From Triglochin maritima (lineage: Eukaryota; Streptophyta; Magnoliopsida; Alismatales; Juncaginaceae), in assembly GCA_963682175.1 (NCBI GenBank), contig OY821774.1:44344201-44408200 (forward strand): 64,000 nt of DNA, given 5' to 3'. The stretch's first letter is position 1. Each line of letters begins with the position of its first letter. The position numbers and the translations under genes are program-made. Below the pieces are notes generated by a model. The model ran no database searches. It saw only the letters and a list, made by a program, of their open reading frames with translations, and was not told the origin of the DNA. This document shows, piece after piece, positions 36,030 through 46,099 of the stretch.

Positions 36030-36482
36030 TCAACGTAACCGGTTCCAATCCATCCGGTTATCTGCTTTTGGTTTGTACGATGATATAACCAAAAAAAATC
36101 CGGCTCCTATCGCAATTTGTTTCGCCCATTTACAACCTTCCTCGATTGTTGTAAATATTTCTTTACTGTCAAAAAGCTCACTGTAATCTACTCCATCACC
36201 ACCGAAATCTTGCAACGGAACCTGAAAATTTTGAATTTAACAAAAAATTAAAAAAAAAACAAAAAAAAACGGGCGGCTGGCTAGGCCGCCTCCACCATGG
36301 TGGAGGCGTGCATCTAAGCCGCCTCCACTTAGGTGGAGGCGGCTTAGCCAGCCGCTTCCACCTATGTGGAGGCGGCTTAGCCAGCCGCCTCCACCTATGT
36401 GGAGGCGGCCTAGCCAGACGCCCGAGTCGGAAAAAAAATCCACCCCCGTTACCTCGCCGGATTCTGGTGCTTCGCCGGACAT
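36030..36482 (-). pseudogene. Truncated N-terminal part of a second element A gene (possible transposase start)
   Basis: Exon 1 reads MSGEAPESGEVTGVDFF from 36482 to about 36420. Exon 2 (36224-36030, after TTTTCAG) continues in the same phase with VPLQDFGGDGVDYSELF, then IEEGCKWAKQIAIGAGFFLV, and stops at 36030. The second block resembles the short domain that opens some Mutator-like transposases (FAR1-like or Jittery-like, an EEG.KWA pattern), but the match is from memory and weak. Everything downstream is missing, so I treat it as the start of a deleted transposase. Element B has the homologous exon 1 (MSGEPPRSGEITEVDFF) with one extra T in a T-run, and exon 2 (VSLQVLGGNRSDYNEFF). Confidence 0.5.
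36262..36425. repeat. GC-rich hairpin array in element A, right side
   Basis: Four to five units of about 36 bp pair GGCGGCTTAGCCAGCCGCC-like and TCCACC(T/A)ATGTGGA-like palindromes. The array starts immediately inside the exon 1 donor of the minus-strand gene, hence in its intron. Confidence 0.8.
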
Positions 36483-36634
36483 TTTCGTGGTGTTTGTACT
36501 GGAAATGTGAGTAAAACTGAGTCAAACACCTAGTTTAAAGACACGGGACGAAATCGGTATTAATTGATTTGTTAGGGCAAAAAGGTCATTTTTGGGGCGA
36601 TTTAAGTAGTTTTCCGGCGACGAATAGTAGTTCC

Positions 36635-37632
36635 CTTAATATACCCTATATAATCCAAAATTATTTAAAATTTTGTAACTTTCTCTTTAATTAGCATTAT
36701 AATTTTACTTGCTAACGTCTAATCATAATTTTAGTTTCAACATAGTTTTTTTGGTTATCTTTAGCTTTATATTTCAAAAAGATTAACAAACAATGGTATT
36801 AAATGCAAACCGAAGTTTTAACTGATCCGAACTCAAATGCTTTGGTTTGAACTTTTTTTACTGAAATTTAAATTAGTTTGGGTTTGGTAAACCCGGTAAC
36901 ATCCCTAGTTGTGGTCCACTAACGATCAAATCTCTCATAAAATTGGTTGAGAGTTAAGGCATCATCACTCTAAATAAATTTAAAAACCCACCAATTTCTC
37001 ATCACATATATCGATCTCAAATAGCTTTCGATTTAAAGTATATTATATGACTTTCATTTGTATACCCCAATCTTAAAATTCAAATAATGGAAGAATGAGG
37101 CTTTTAAAGTCGGTCCGTGAAATTGGATCTACTTTACATACAGAAACATTAACAATGTTAATATGTAGTTTGAGTCGGATGAATACAGATTAAATGTGTG
37201 CCAAAATTACCATCCAAGGCATGTCTAAAGAAGTTCCACCTAAACATGATCGAGCTCAACCAACTATATTTGTTGCACCACATCGACATGTCCAGCTTTA
37301 GATTCTTATCCACCATGTGAGGGCTGACGTTATCATTGACCTTCTCCATCGAATTTAATGCGGCTTTATCGTAGAACGGTAGTAGATTGGTGGGTTTCGT
37401 TGACTTCTTCTTCTTATGTTTTATGACACTTGACTTGATTAAGACAAATATGGATAGTTAGCAGAGGTCCTCTAAAAATTAATTTGTCGGTACATGTAAA
37501 ATATCTCCGTTCATGTATGCCCCTTGTCCATGATAGATTGATAGGAATGGATTTCCAAATCAAGAAGTAATGTCTAAGTTTGTTCGAAGTATAGTAAGAT
37601 AATGTATAGTAACGTGCGTGCAAGATATTAAC
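36635..37632. other. Intergenic, no supported gene
   Basis: AT-rich. An open minus-strand stretch (37349-37158) has no recognisable domain and might be a transposon fragment. The last eight bases (ATATTAAC) are the target duplication of the next MITE. Confidence 0.35.
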
Positions 37633-37871
37633 CACGGTTGAGCAACAACCAGGCCGGATTTCGTTTCTAACCGGACCCAACTGGTCCGGTCTTCGGTCCG
37701 GGATCCGGAGTCAATTCGTTTCCGGTCCGGACCGGTTTGATTTAAAAAAAAAATTAAGGTAAAAAACTCGGTTTTTGACCGGACCGGTCCGGTCTTCGGT
37801 CCGGGGTCGGGAGCCAGTCCAATCCGGGTTCGGTCCGGTCTGATCCAAGTCGGACTGGTTGCTCAGCCCTA
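37633..37871. mobile_element. hAT-like MITE (CCGGACCGGTCCGG interior)
   Basis: 239 bp. The right TIR reads inward TAGGGCTGAGCAACCAGTC; the left is a decayed copy (CACGGTTGAGCAAC). The flanks ATATTAAC (37625-37632) and ATATTAAT (37872-37879) match at 7 of 8 bases. The interior is dense in GGTCCGG/CCGGACC repeats, closely resembling the MITE at 14091-14391. Confidence 0.8.
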
Positions 37872-38199
37872 ATATTAATATCACATCCATTTGCACACGA
37901 CTGCTACATCAATACGAGATGACAATCACAAACCATCAGGCGGAGCAAACACCAGAGGTTTGACGACCTAGTGTTTATGTTATTTGTCTACTATCATTAT
38001 TAAACTTTGTTCAAGTCCTTTGTGAATTGAAAACTTCATTTCAATATAGTTACAACTTTTTGTGTATGCAGTTTGTTGTTTGAATGAATTTCTTTGAGAT
38101 GAATGCATATACAAATTATTCTGTTTATATGTTTGTGGATGGATGCATGAATGTGTTGTGGATGAATAATAAAAAATATTGTTTCTTTTGATCAGGAAA

Positions 38200-38562
38200 A
38201 TCAGAACTCGGAAAGAGTCAATAAATTTTTTCCTGGATTCTGAGTAAGACTTACACCGATGGTACATATCTGTTGGTGTAAGTTCCGTCAATTTGTCGGG
38301 TAGACTATACCGACGATATTTATCTGTCAGTGTAGGTTACACACGGTTTATTAGGACGGAGACTATCCGTCGGTGTAAGCTCACATCCGTTGATGATGTT
38401 GGGAAAGAAGTAATAGTCAGTGTATTCTACACCAAAGATAAACGTGGACGCATGTAACACTACTGACAATAGTATATCCATCAGTGTTGCTAAACATTAA
38501 CGAATAGTGACTGACACCGACTGATAACTTCCGTCTAAGTGAAACGCTGATATGTTGTAGTG
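38200..38562. mobile_element. CACTA (En/Spm) terminal fragment
   Basis: The segment ends TATGTTGTAGTG, the inverse of a CACTACAACA terminus. The preceding 330 bp carries many degenerate subterminal repeats of the form CCG(T/A)CGGTGTAA in both orientations. Only one terminus is visible and no transposase is recognised, so it is a fragment or one end of a rearranged element. Confidence 0.65.
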
Positions 38563-38959
38563 TACGTTGGGTCCAAAAAGAACCACGTAATTACGTATTA
38601 ATTACTACCCTGCGAAAGTGAGCTTGAGGCTGGACACATGTAAAATGGTGCATGCATAAAGATAATGTTTCTAGAAATGAATTTGATGGATTTTATGACT
38701 TGACGTGGCATATTTGTTTCCCTTCGTTCACGAAACTCTGCCCTCCTGAGCAAGGAATTGATGCAAAATAATAAGAATCATGGAATCGAATTTTCTAGAG
38801 GTACATTGTCCACCTCAAATTCGTATTTTACTAATTATAAGCATTTAATTAATAACACAACTCGTGCGCATTTCAAAATGAAAACAACTAAAAAAAGAGA
38901 GTAAATATGGTTGACACCTTTTACAATGCATGCACCATTTTTACATTGTTATATGTTTA
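38563..38959. other. Spacer between the CACTA end and the large Mutator-like element
   Basis: AT-rich DNA, no gene seen. The last nine bases (ATATGTTTA) are the proposed left target duplication of the next element. Confidence 0.35.
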
Positions 38960-39041
38960 GGGCCGTGATAGACGGACGCGCGCGTCCGTGACGCGCCTTA
39001 CGTGGACGAGTTTCGATTTGATGAGTCAGCATCCAGTCAAC
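38960..39041 (+). repeat. Left TIR of the 10.1-kb element
   Basis: Pairs in inverted orientation with 49003-49082. It contains the Z-DNA-like alternating ACGCGCGCGTC core. Confidence 0.7.
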
Positions 39042-40061
39042 TATATATTCTGCGCGGGCTTGATTTATTTTGAAAAATAGACGGCTGGTTGGGTGGGACG
39101 GTTCATTTCCCCAAATCACGATTAGACGGTTACACTTCCAGTACACCAGTAGAGGCTGTAGAGCATTCGAGTATCTGTCTGTCCAGTTTCCTAATTGGCC
39201 CTTTCCTCATTTCCTCTTCCCATCCAAAAACCGTCGTCCCATTTTGAGTCGAAGAAAAACCAAGACAAGGCGAAAATGGATTCTGTTGTCCCTGAAACCT
39301 CCATCGCTCCTGAAATTCTAGCCGCGCAGGTCTCTCCTCAACCCGGATGTGTTTTTTTGATGATTTTAGGGTTAAGCACCGACTTTTAATATATGTTTTT
39401 TTGTGGTTTCAGGGAAGCACGTACTACTTCCGCGAAACTAAGTGCGGTTTGACGGCCATTCACCGGCAGTTCTGTCGGATGAAGGGGGAGGAGAAGAAGG
39501 TTTTTAAAGGGACGACTTTCGGTCACTTCCTCACTTTTCCTCACATCACAACTGATAATGAGATCGTGGGTTGGTTCGTCGAACACTTCGACGCCAATGA
39601 GGTCGGGTTGAGAATAGCAACCGGGTCGTCCCATTTACGGTAGAAGACGTCGCTCTGATACTGGGGCTAAGAGTGCATGGGCTGAGAGTTGATATGGAAC
39701 CCATGTACGTAGAGAAGCGAGACGGCGTTAACCTCGACAACACTCAGCTACTGGGTCATCTTACTGCCACGAGTGCAATGGGCGACGAGGAGGAGAACGT
39801 CCGTCTCCTTATTTGTTTGATATTCAATCATTTTTTGTTCTTCCATGGGTCACTGCGAACTAAAGCGTGGTACATGAGGCACCTGAAGAACCTCAAGCGC
39901 CTCAAGAGATATGCGTGGGCAACTGCAGTTCACGCTTGCTTGGTTAGGGGTCTGGAGGAAGCCAAAAGGGACCTGTCTAGTAGGAGATTGGCTGGGAACT
40001 TCACTCTGAAGCAGGGCTACGTGTCTGGATGTGTTGCCATATTACAAGTAAGCAACTTGGT

Positions 40062-40650
40062 CCGGTAGTAGTGTTGTGTCTGTCCGGAATAAGTGTTGTG
40101 TCTGTCCAGAATAAGTCATGTGGTCGTCCGGAATAAGTAATGTGTCTGTCCGGAATACGTGTTGTGTCTGTCCGGAATACGTGTTGTGTCTGTCCGGAAT
40201 AAGTCATGTGGTCGTCCGGAATAAGTAATGTGTCTGTCCGGAATAAGTCATGTGTCTGTCCGGAATACGTGTTGTGTTTGTCCGGAATAAGTGTTGTGTT
40301 TGTCCGGAATAAGTGTTGTGCATGTCCGGAATAAGTAATGTGTCTGTCCAGAATAAGTGTTGTGTCTGTCCGGAATAAGTGTTTTGTCTGTCCGGAATAA
40401 GTGATGTGTCTGTTCGGAATACGTGTTGTGTCTATCCGGAATAAGTGTTGTGCCTGTCCGGAATAAGTAATGTGTCTGTCCGGAATAAGTCATGTGTCTG
40501 TCCGGAATAAGTGTTTTGTCTGTCCGGAATAAGTGTTGTGTCTGTCCGGAATAAGTGTTGTGCCTGTCCGGAATTTATTATTGTGTCTGTCTGGAATTTA
40601 TTATTTCTGTCCGGTTTCCGTTATTTGTCTGTCCGGAAAGGTTTTATGTC
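40062..40650 (+). repeat. TCCGGA-core minisatellite, array 1 (intron 2 of the left gene)
   Basis: About 26 head-to-tail units of 21-22 bp, consensus TGTCTGTCCGGAATAAGTGT with variants (CATGTG, AATGTG, TACGTG at the variable end). The array fills the intron from about 14 bp after the donor to about 26 bp before the acceptor. Its sense orientation is that of the gene. Confidence 0.95.
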
Positions 40651-41158
40651 TCTCCTAACTCATTCTTATTTGCAGGTTTGGCTTTGCGAGAAGTTCAAAT
40701 TGGGGGATCCCAGTTCAGCATTTCCATGGTTCAACTGTTGGACGGAAATGTTTGGGAGACGTCAAATCCTGAGGAAATGGGAGGAACGCGGCATCAACTT
40801 GCATGGGATTTATGGCGCCAAATTTGAGTTGAAGGGCACTCCGACACTCAGCGAAAGGGAGCATGAACTGATGATAGAGGATCAAATTCGTCCTCCAGAA
40901 GCAACTCCTGCACAAAAGGTCGCCTCGAAGGATACACATTCAACATCAACTCTACCAAGGGTACAACTTAGTGAATGCAGCATTCCATGTGACCCACTGC
41001 TACAAGAGTTGGAACTGAGTGAGGTTAAGACAAAATGGCTGCAAGCAGAAGTAGCCCTTAAGAAGGCGACCAAAAAAAATAACAGACTGGAGGAAGAACT
41101 GAGGATCTCTCAAGAGGAGTGTCGGAGGTTGAGACACGAAATCGGTCTTCAAGGACTC

Positions 41159-41990
41159 CGTGGGAAGGAGGAAAAGAGGAATAGGAGGGAGGAGGAAGAG
41201 AGGAAGAAGAGGGAGGAGGAAGAGAGGAATAGGAGGGAGGAGGAAGAGAGGAAGAAGAGGGAGGAGGAAGAGAGGAAGAGGAGGGAGAAGGAAGAGAGGA
41301 AGAAGAGGGAGAAGGAAGACAGTAAGAGAAGGGAGAAGGAAGAGAGGAAGAGGAGGGAGAAGGAAGAGAGGAACATGAGGGAGGAGGAAGACAGGAAGAG
41401 GAGGGAGAAGGAAGAGAGGAACATGAGGGAGGAGGAAGACAGGAAGAGGAGGGAGGAGGAAGAGAGGAGGATGAGGGAGGAGGAAGAGAGGAAGAAGGGG
41501 GAGGAGGAAGACATGAAGAAAAGGGAGGAGGAAGAGAGGAATAGGAGGGAGGAGGAAGAGAGGAAGAAGAGGGAGGAGGAAGAGAGGAAGAGGAGGGAGG
41601 AGGAAGAGAGGAAGAAGAGGGAGGAGGAAGACAGGAAGAGGAGGGAGGAGGAAGAAGAGGGAGGAGGAATAGAGGAAGAAGAGGGAGGAGGAAGAGAGGA
41701 AGATGACGGAGGAGGAGGAACGGAAGAGGAAGGAGGAAGAGGAAGATAGGATGAGGAAGAAGAAGGAGGAGAAAGAGAGGAAGAGGATGAGGAAGGAGGA
41801 GGAACGGAAGATGGAGGAAGAGGAAGAGGGGATTAAGAAGAAGAAAGTGGAGGAAGAGAGGAAGGAGAAAGAGCAAAAGACGATTAACTTGAAGAGGGAG
41901 GAGGAAGAGAGGAAGAGGAATGAGGAAGAGAATACGAGGAAGGAGGAGGAGGAACAACAGTGGAAGGATGTAGATGAAGGGAATGTGTTC
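41159..41990 (+). repeat. Purine-only coding minisatellite (REEEERKK)
   Basis: 24-bp units of the form AGGGAGGAGGAAGAGAGGAA(G)... code for eight residues. The DNA is more than 95% purine on the plus strand for about 830 bp, so it could form triplexes. The opposite strand gives a long Pro/Ser/Leu ORF that is only a shadow. Confidence 0.9.
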
Positions 41991-42076
41991 TAAAAGTTTT
42001 ACTTTTAAATGTCAATTATTATGAATTGAATGAGAAATCATTTTGTTCCTTGTTTATGTTATTCGTCTTTTAGAAG

Positions 42077-44440
42077 TGTTAAGGAAGAGGCTCTGGGTCC
42101 TTAACCGTAGAGCTCTAAAAGATATTGGTTTACATAAAACAAAAGATATTCGCAATCATGGTAATTAACATGGGACATTAATTACCGAGTTAAGATTGTC
42201 GTGTTGGTCATAGATCATTGTAGCTCTACAAGTGAGTGACGACACGGGTATGCAAAAGAGGAAAATATTACTTTTGTATACTGAATAGACCTAATAAGTA
42301 AAATATTATAGAAATGTGTTTCTCTGTCATTGATATTTTACTGTGTCCTTGGTCCTTCGATATGAGACTTATATCTGATCACTTAAGGAATACTTAATTA
42401 GATCAGTGTCTTGAACTATCGATAAGTGTAGTGTAAAGGCATTGGTTGGTTAAGTACAACTTTTGTTGGAGAAGATAGTTAGTCAAAAGATTATCATTGC
42501 CCCTCTTAATTGAGTGATGATATTAGTGGGCCCCTTGATAAAGCAAAGTTATAATGTGCACAATGTGATTTGAGTTAAGTCACATATTTATAACTAGCTT
42601 AAAGAGATCAAGAAATGAATACTAATACAAAGATGACACAATACTACTTTGTGTGTATTCTTAATATCATGAGGCAAGGGACGGACACAAGTGGTGCACT
42701 CCATCACTAAATGGATCGTGTTTTGGTTCGAGTGGAATTAAGACATCTAACTAATTGGGAGCTATAATGTGTAGCTAGATACCGCTTATAGCTTGTGATA
42801 TTAAGCTCTTAATATCACTGCCAACTTAGTTTAGATCCTCCCATAGGTCACACCACAAAACTGGGAAACAAGGAATGGGGATTTTGAGTTCATAAGGATG
42901 TGTCGGGTTTCATGTAGAAAATATGACACATGGGGTGAACAAGCAAAATCAAGATTATGTTGTGATTAATAACATAATTAGAATCTAAATTAAATTCATA
43001 TGTGATGTAAATATTATGGGGTGTAATGAGTTGACATTACATTGGATAATATGTTACATAAGTTGTGAATTTACTACTAATCCCGAAATGTCAAATTTTG
43101 TAGGGGTTAAACCAAAATTTGACCAGTCTGCAGTACTGTGCAAAAGTCAACCGATGAATAGTACTGGTCAACTAATGAACAGTACCCGGTCCATGATGAA
43201 CAGTACCGGTCAACCGATGAATAGTACTGGTCAACTGATGAACAGTAACCGGTCCATGATGAACAGTACCGGTCGACCGATGAACAGTAACGGTCGACCG
43301 GTCCAGACGGTTTTCTGCAGAATTAATTTAAGAATTAATTAGATCATGCATGGAATTGGTCCATAATTGATTTAATTCGTGGTTAATATTATTTATTAAT
43401 AAATAATGGATGGTTAGATGGAATTTTGCATGGGATCATGGGCAAGAGGTTGCACATGAATAGGTAATTTGGAGATAACCTATAAATACAAGGTTATCTC
43501 ATTACCTCCTTAATTAATTCATTATTTTTCTTATGCAAAATCTCTCTCCATAATTCTCCACGAAAATTCCTTAATTCTTAAGTTTAGTTTTAGTTCTTCA
43601 GAGGTCACCTTCTAAAGGGAACTAAAGAGGGGTTAGTAATTAGATTCTAAACCCAATCGGAGATTGAGAGACTAGCTTCCCTCTCTCCGATCTTGTTTAG
43701 AGTTTGGTGAATACTCGGAGGCATCCGGCGCAGCGAGGAGCATCCCAACCGTCTCCGAATCTTCGAGAAGTTTTAGAGAACTTCTAGGTATGAATTTCGG
43801 AGCTCCTTCATGTTTGTTTTAATAGAGTTTTTGAAACTAGTTTGTTAAAACAAACCGATGCATGAAACGAATCCTAGAAAATTGAAAATTGATCCTTATT
43901 ATACATAAAAATCCGAAAAATATATATGTATAATTAAACATGAAATCCTACAGTGGTATCAGAGCTTAGGGTTCAATTTTCTCATGATTTATGGCTGTGT
44001 GGTCGTGACTGTACCGGCGGTGCCGTGTGTGCACGTGTGTTTGTGGGTTGGGGTGAGAGGACCCCTGTGACCGGATCGTGTCTGTTGTGCTATTCATTAT
44101 TCATTACACATTTCATTATTGTTCATATATGTGGTAGGGTTTGGCATACTGGGTTTTCTTCTGGAAACTCAGGCATTTATTGTCTGCTTTCAGGCCGTGA
44201 GCAGCGTTAGGGTGTGGTGACTGCGGAGGAGAGCTTCTGGGACAGATCCTGCTTTCCCCTCCTTTTGAGGTCGTTGTGATTACGTTGTACATTTTATCTT
44301 ATAGCTTTTGATGTAATCACCTCTTGTTGTAAACTCAGATATGTATATATACATATATACGTTGGTGCACCTAGTGTATTTCTTGTTAATGTCCTCCGTT
44401 GTTGTATGTTTAAAATTTAAAATTTTACGTTGTTCGAGGA
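42077..44440 (+). mobile_element. LTR-retrotransposon fragment (5' LTR, primer site, leader) inside the 10.1-kb element
   Basis: A long non-coding stretch ends GAAATCCTACA, one base before TGGTATCAGAGCTTAGG (43953 on), a tRNA-Met primer-binding site. The sequence from about 42077 to 43952 is therefore a 5' LTR of about 1.9 kb; its left edge is uncertain. About 490 bp of leader follows without gag or pol, and the Mutator-like element resumes by about 44461. No 3' LTR is found in the window, so this copy is deleted. Superfamily undetermined. Confidence 0.65.
43131..43313. repeat. Tandem GATGAACAGTACCGGTC(A/G)AC repeat in the LTR
   Basis: Roughly seven units of 20-25 bp combine (A/T)GATGAA(C/T)AGTA with CCGGTC(C/A/G)A(C/T), ending in two GGTCGACCG palindromes. 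It shares that palindrome with the cluster at 33170-33860. Confidence 0.8.
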
Positions 44441-44460
44441 CGTTATATATATAATGGAAG

Positions 44461-44903
44461 ACTGTCTACTCCCCAAAATTGTAGGACTAAATGCGGCGGA
44501 GACCATCATCGCACAACCATGCTGAAAGTCTGGCCACTGGACTCTGTTCGTTGCCCACGAACCGAGATCACAGTTCATTCAGTACAACAGTATGTCCCGT
44601 TCGCTGGGAAAAGGTGAAGATCCTTCCTGGTGTCTCGGAATTTATGAATGCACAGCATTTCAGTTGATGGAATTTTGGCGAGAGTTGTTGAAGGTCGATT
44701 GGCCGCTGATAGTTGAGAGGAAGGGTAGGCAACGACAGCTAGCCGGGAGTAACGACTGCGGGACATACGTTTTGTACTGGATGAAGTGTTTGATGGTGAA
44801 TGCTGATCCGACGAAGCCGAAGCAGAGCAAGGTTATCCACCGTGTGAGGGGCGAATTGGCTAACTGGTTACTTGAAGACTCTGGGGTGTGCGGTCAACAA
44901 TAA
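44461..44903 (+). pseudogene. Ulp1/SENP-like (C48) cysteine protease C-terminal domain
   Basis: The reading frame holds SGHWTLFVAHEPRSQFIQY, with the catalytic His before Trp, and later GSNDCGTYVLYWMKCLM, with the catalytic Cys of the DCG motif at codon 44757-44759. These are the two hallmarks of plant transposon-type Ulp1 proteases, which process SUMO-like substrates in the canonical family. An in-frame TGA lies just upstream of KSGHW, and the N-terminal part is cut off by the LTR-retrotransposon fragment, so the gene is dead here. It probably once continued from the Arg/Glu repeat gene to the left, as Ulp1 sits C-terminal in such fusion proteins. Confidence 0.75.
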
Positions 44904-45059
44904 TCGGCAAAAATACTTGTTTTACTTTACACCTTTAATTGTTACATAAACCATTGTTTTTATAGCTTATACATGTTCAAATTACATAGACTATTTGTTA
45001 ATTTTTATACGGTTGTTACGAACAATACATGGATGAATGATTACTGTTGGGTTGAATGA

Positions 45060-46020
45060 TTGGAACGTAAACCGGACTGACATAGAACGTAATCCGGACA
45101 GACATAAAACGTAATCCGGACAGACATATAACGTAATCCGGACAGACATAATAAATTCCGGACAGACACAACACGTATTCCGGACAGACACATGACTTAT
45201 TCCGGACAAACACATTAATTATTCCGGACGACCACATGACTTATTCCGGACAGACACAACACGTATTCCGGACAGACACAACACTTATTCCGGACAGACA
45301 AAACACTTATTCCGGACAGACACATGACTTATTCCGGACAGACACATGACTTATTCCGGACAGACACAACACTTATTCCGGACAGACACATGACTTATTC
45401 CGGACAGACACATGACTTATTCCGGACATGCACAACACTTATTCCGGACAGACACAACACGTATTCCGGACAGACACATGACTTATTCCGGACAGACACA
45501 TTACTTATTCCTGACGACCACATGACTTATTCCGGACAGACACAACACGTGTTCCGGACAGACAAAACACTTATTCCGGACACACAAAACACTTATTCCA
45601 GACAGACACATGACTTATTCCGGACAGGCACAACACTTATTACGGACAGACACAACACGTATTCCGGACAGACACATGACTTATTCCGGACAGACACATT
45701 ACTTATTCCGGACGACCACATGACTTATTCCTGATAGACACAACACGTATTCCGGACAGACACATGACTTATTCCGGACAGACACATGACTTATTCCGGA
45801 CAGACACAACACCTATTCCGGACAGACACAACACGTATTCCGGACAGACACATTACTTATTCCGAACGACCACATGACTTATTCCGGACAGACACACTAC
45901 TTATTCCGGACAGACACGACACTTAATCCGGACAGACAAATAACTTAAACCGGACAGACAAATAACGTAATCCGGACAGACATAAAACGTAAACCGGACA
46001 AACATAAAACGTAAACCAGA
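45060..46020 (-). repeat. TCCGGA-core minisatellite, array 2 (between convergent genes)
   Basis: About 43 units of mostly 22 bp, plus-strand consensus CCGGACAGACACAACACTTATT, the reverse complement of array 1. It lies between the 3' ends of the Ulp1 remnant and the transposase and is sense with respect to the transposase. The outer units at both edges change to 21-bp ...ACGTAA variants like those of array 3. No spacers or leader suggest CRISPR. Confidence 0.95.
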
Positions 46021-46099
46021 CATAATAATAAGTTTTACATATTATTAAGGAGGTTGAAGTTTTACGTAGAGTAATTGCAACAAAAGACATAATCAATAA

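Larger units (their letters stand above)
34770..36634. mobile_element. Mutator-like element A (deletion derivative with two inward genes)
   Basis: The right end (about 36555-36634) matches in inverted orientation the ends of element B at 58468-59934. The shared block is ACTTAAATCGCCCC, followed inward by a poly-pyrimidine and TTTTGCCC; the left end has TTAAATCGCCC near 34796. Both elements also share internal homology: the left gene's first exon, the right gene's first exon starting MSGE, and GC-rich hairpin arrays. The layout of two genes starting near opposite ends and pointing inward is that of MuDR. B has a 9-bp target duplication, so the family is assigned to Mutator-like elements. The left edge of A is degenerate and I could not find its duplication. 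Confidence 0.65.
39276..41990 (+). pseudogene. PMD/DUF1985-like transposon gene with Arg/Glu repeat tail
   Basis: Exons 39276-39329, 39413-40047 and 40676 onward join with GT-AG borders. The N-terminus MDSVVPETSIAPEILAAQ leads to a globular region with FGHFLTFPHITTDNEIV and FTVEDVALILGLRVHG. This layout fits the DUF1985 / plant-mobile-like proteins found in Mutator-like elements; the family call is tentative. A one-base frameshift lies near 39630 (frame changes between IATGSS and FTVEDV). Exon 3 has WLCEKFKLGD, then a coiled-coil-like stretch, then some 30 units of REEEERKK. The tail shifts frame near 41655 and acquires a TAG, ending formally at 41749; the other frame keeps the repeat to 41990. 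Intron 2 consists almost wholly of the TCCGGA minisatellite. The gene is probably dead. Confidence 0.7.

Noticed and set aside
37158..37349. Open minus-strand stretch starting MEKVNDNVSPHMVDK
   Set aside because: I recognise no family; it could be a CACTA or other transposon fragment but nothing in the sequence decides.
41058..41957. 299-codon antisense ORF rich in Pro, Ser and Leu
   Set aside because: It is the reverse complement of the all-purine Arg/Glu repeat; pyrimidine-only DNA rarely encodes stops, so the ORF is a shadow.
45324..45734. Open reading frame repeating TYSGQTHDLFRTD-like peptides, and its antisense counterparts (also around 40001-40493 and 47066-47776)
   Set aside because: They are translations of the TCCGGA minisatellite. 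Openness follows from the repeat unit having no stop in some frames. No domain or independent start signal is seen.
45060..46020. Regular 22-bp repeats resembling a CRISPR array
   Set aside because: The units are contiguous without unique spacers, the sequence is a plant nuclear transposon, and no Cas-like gene is present. It is a minisatellite.
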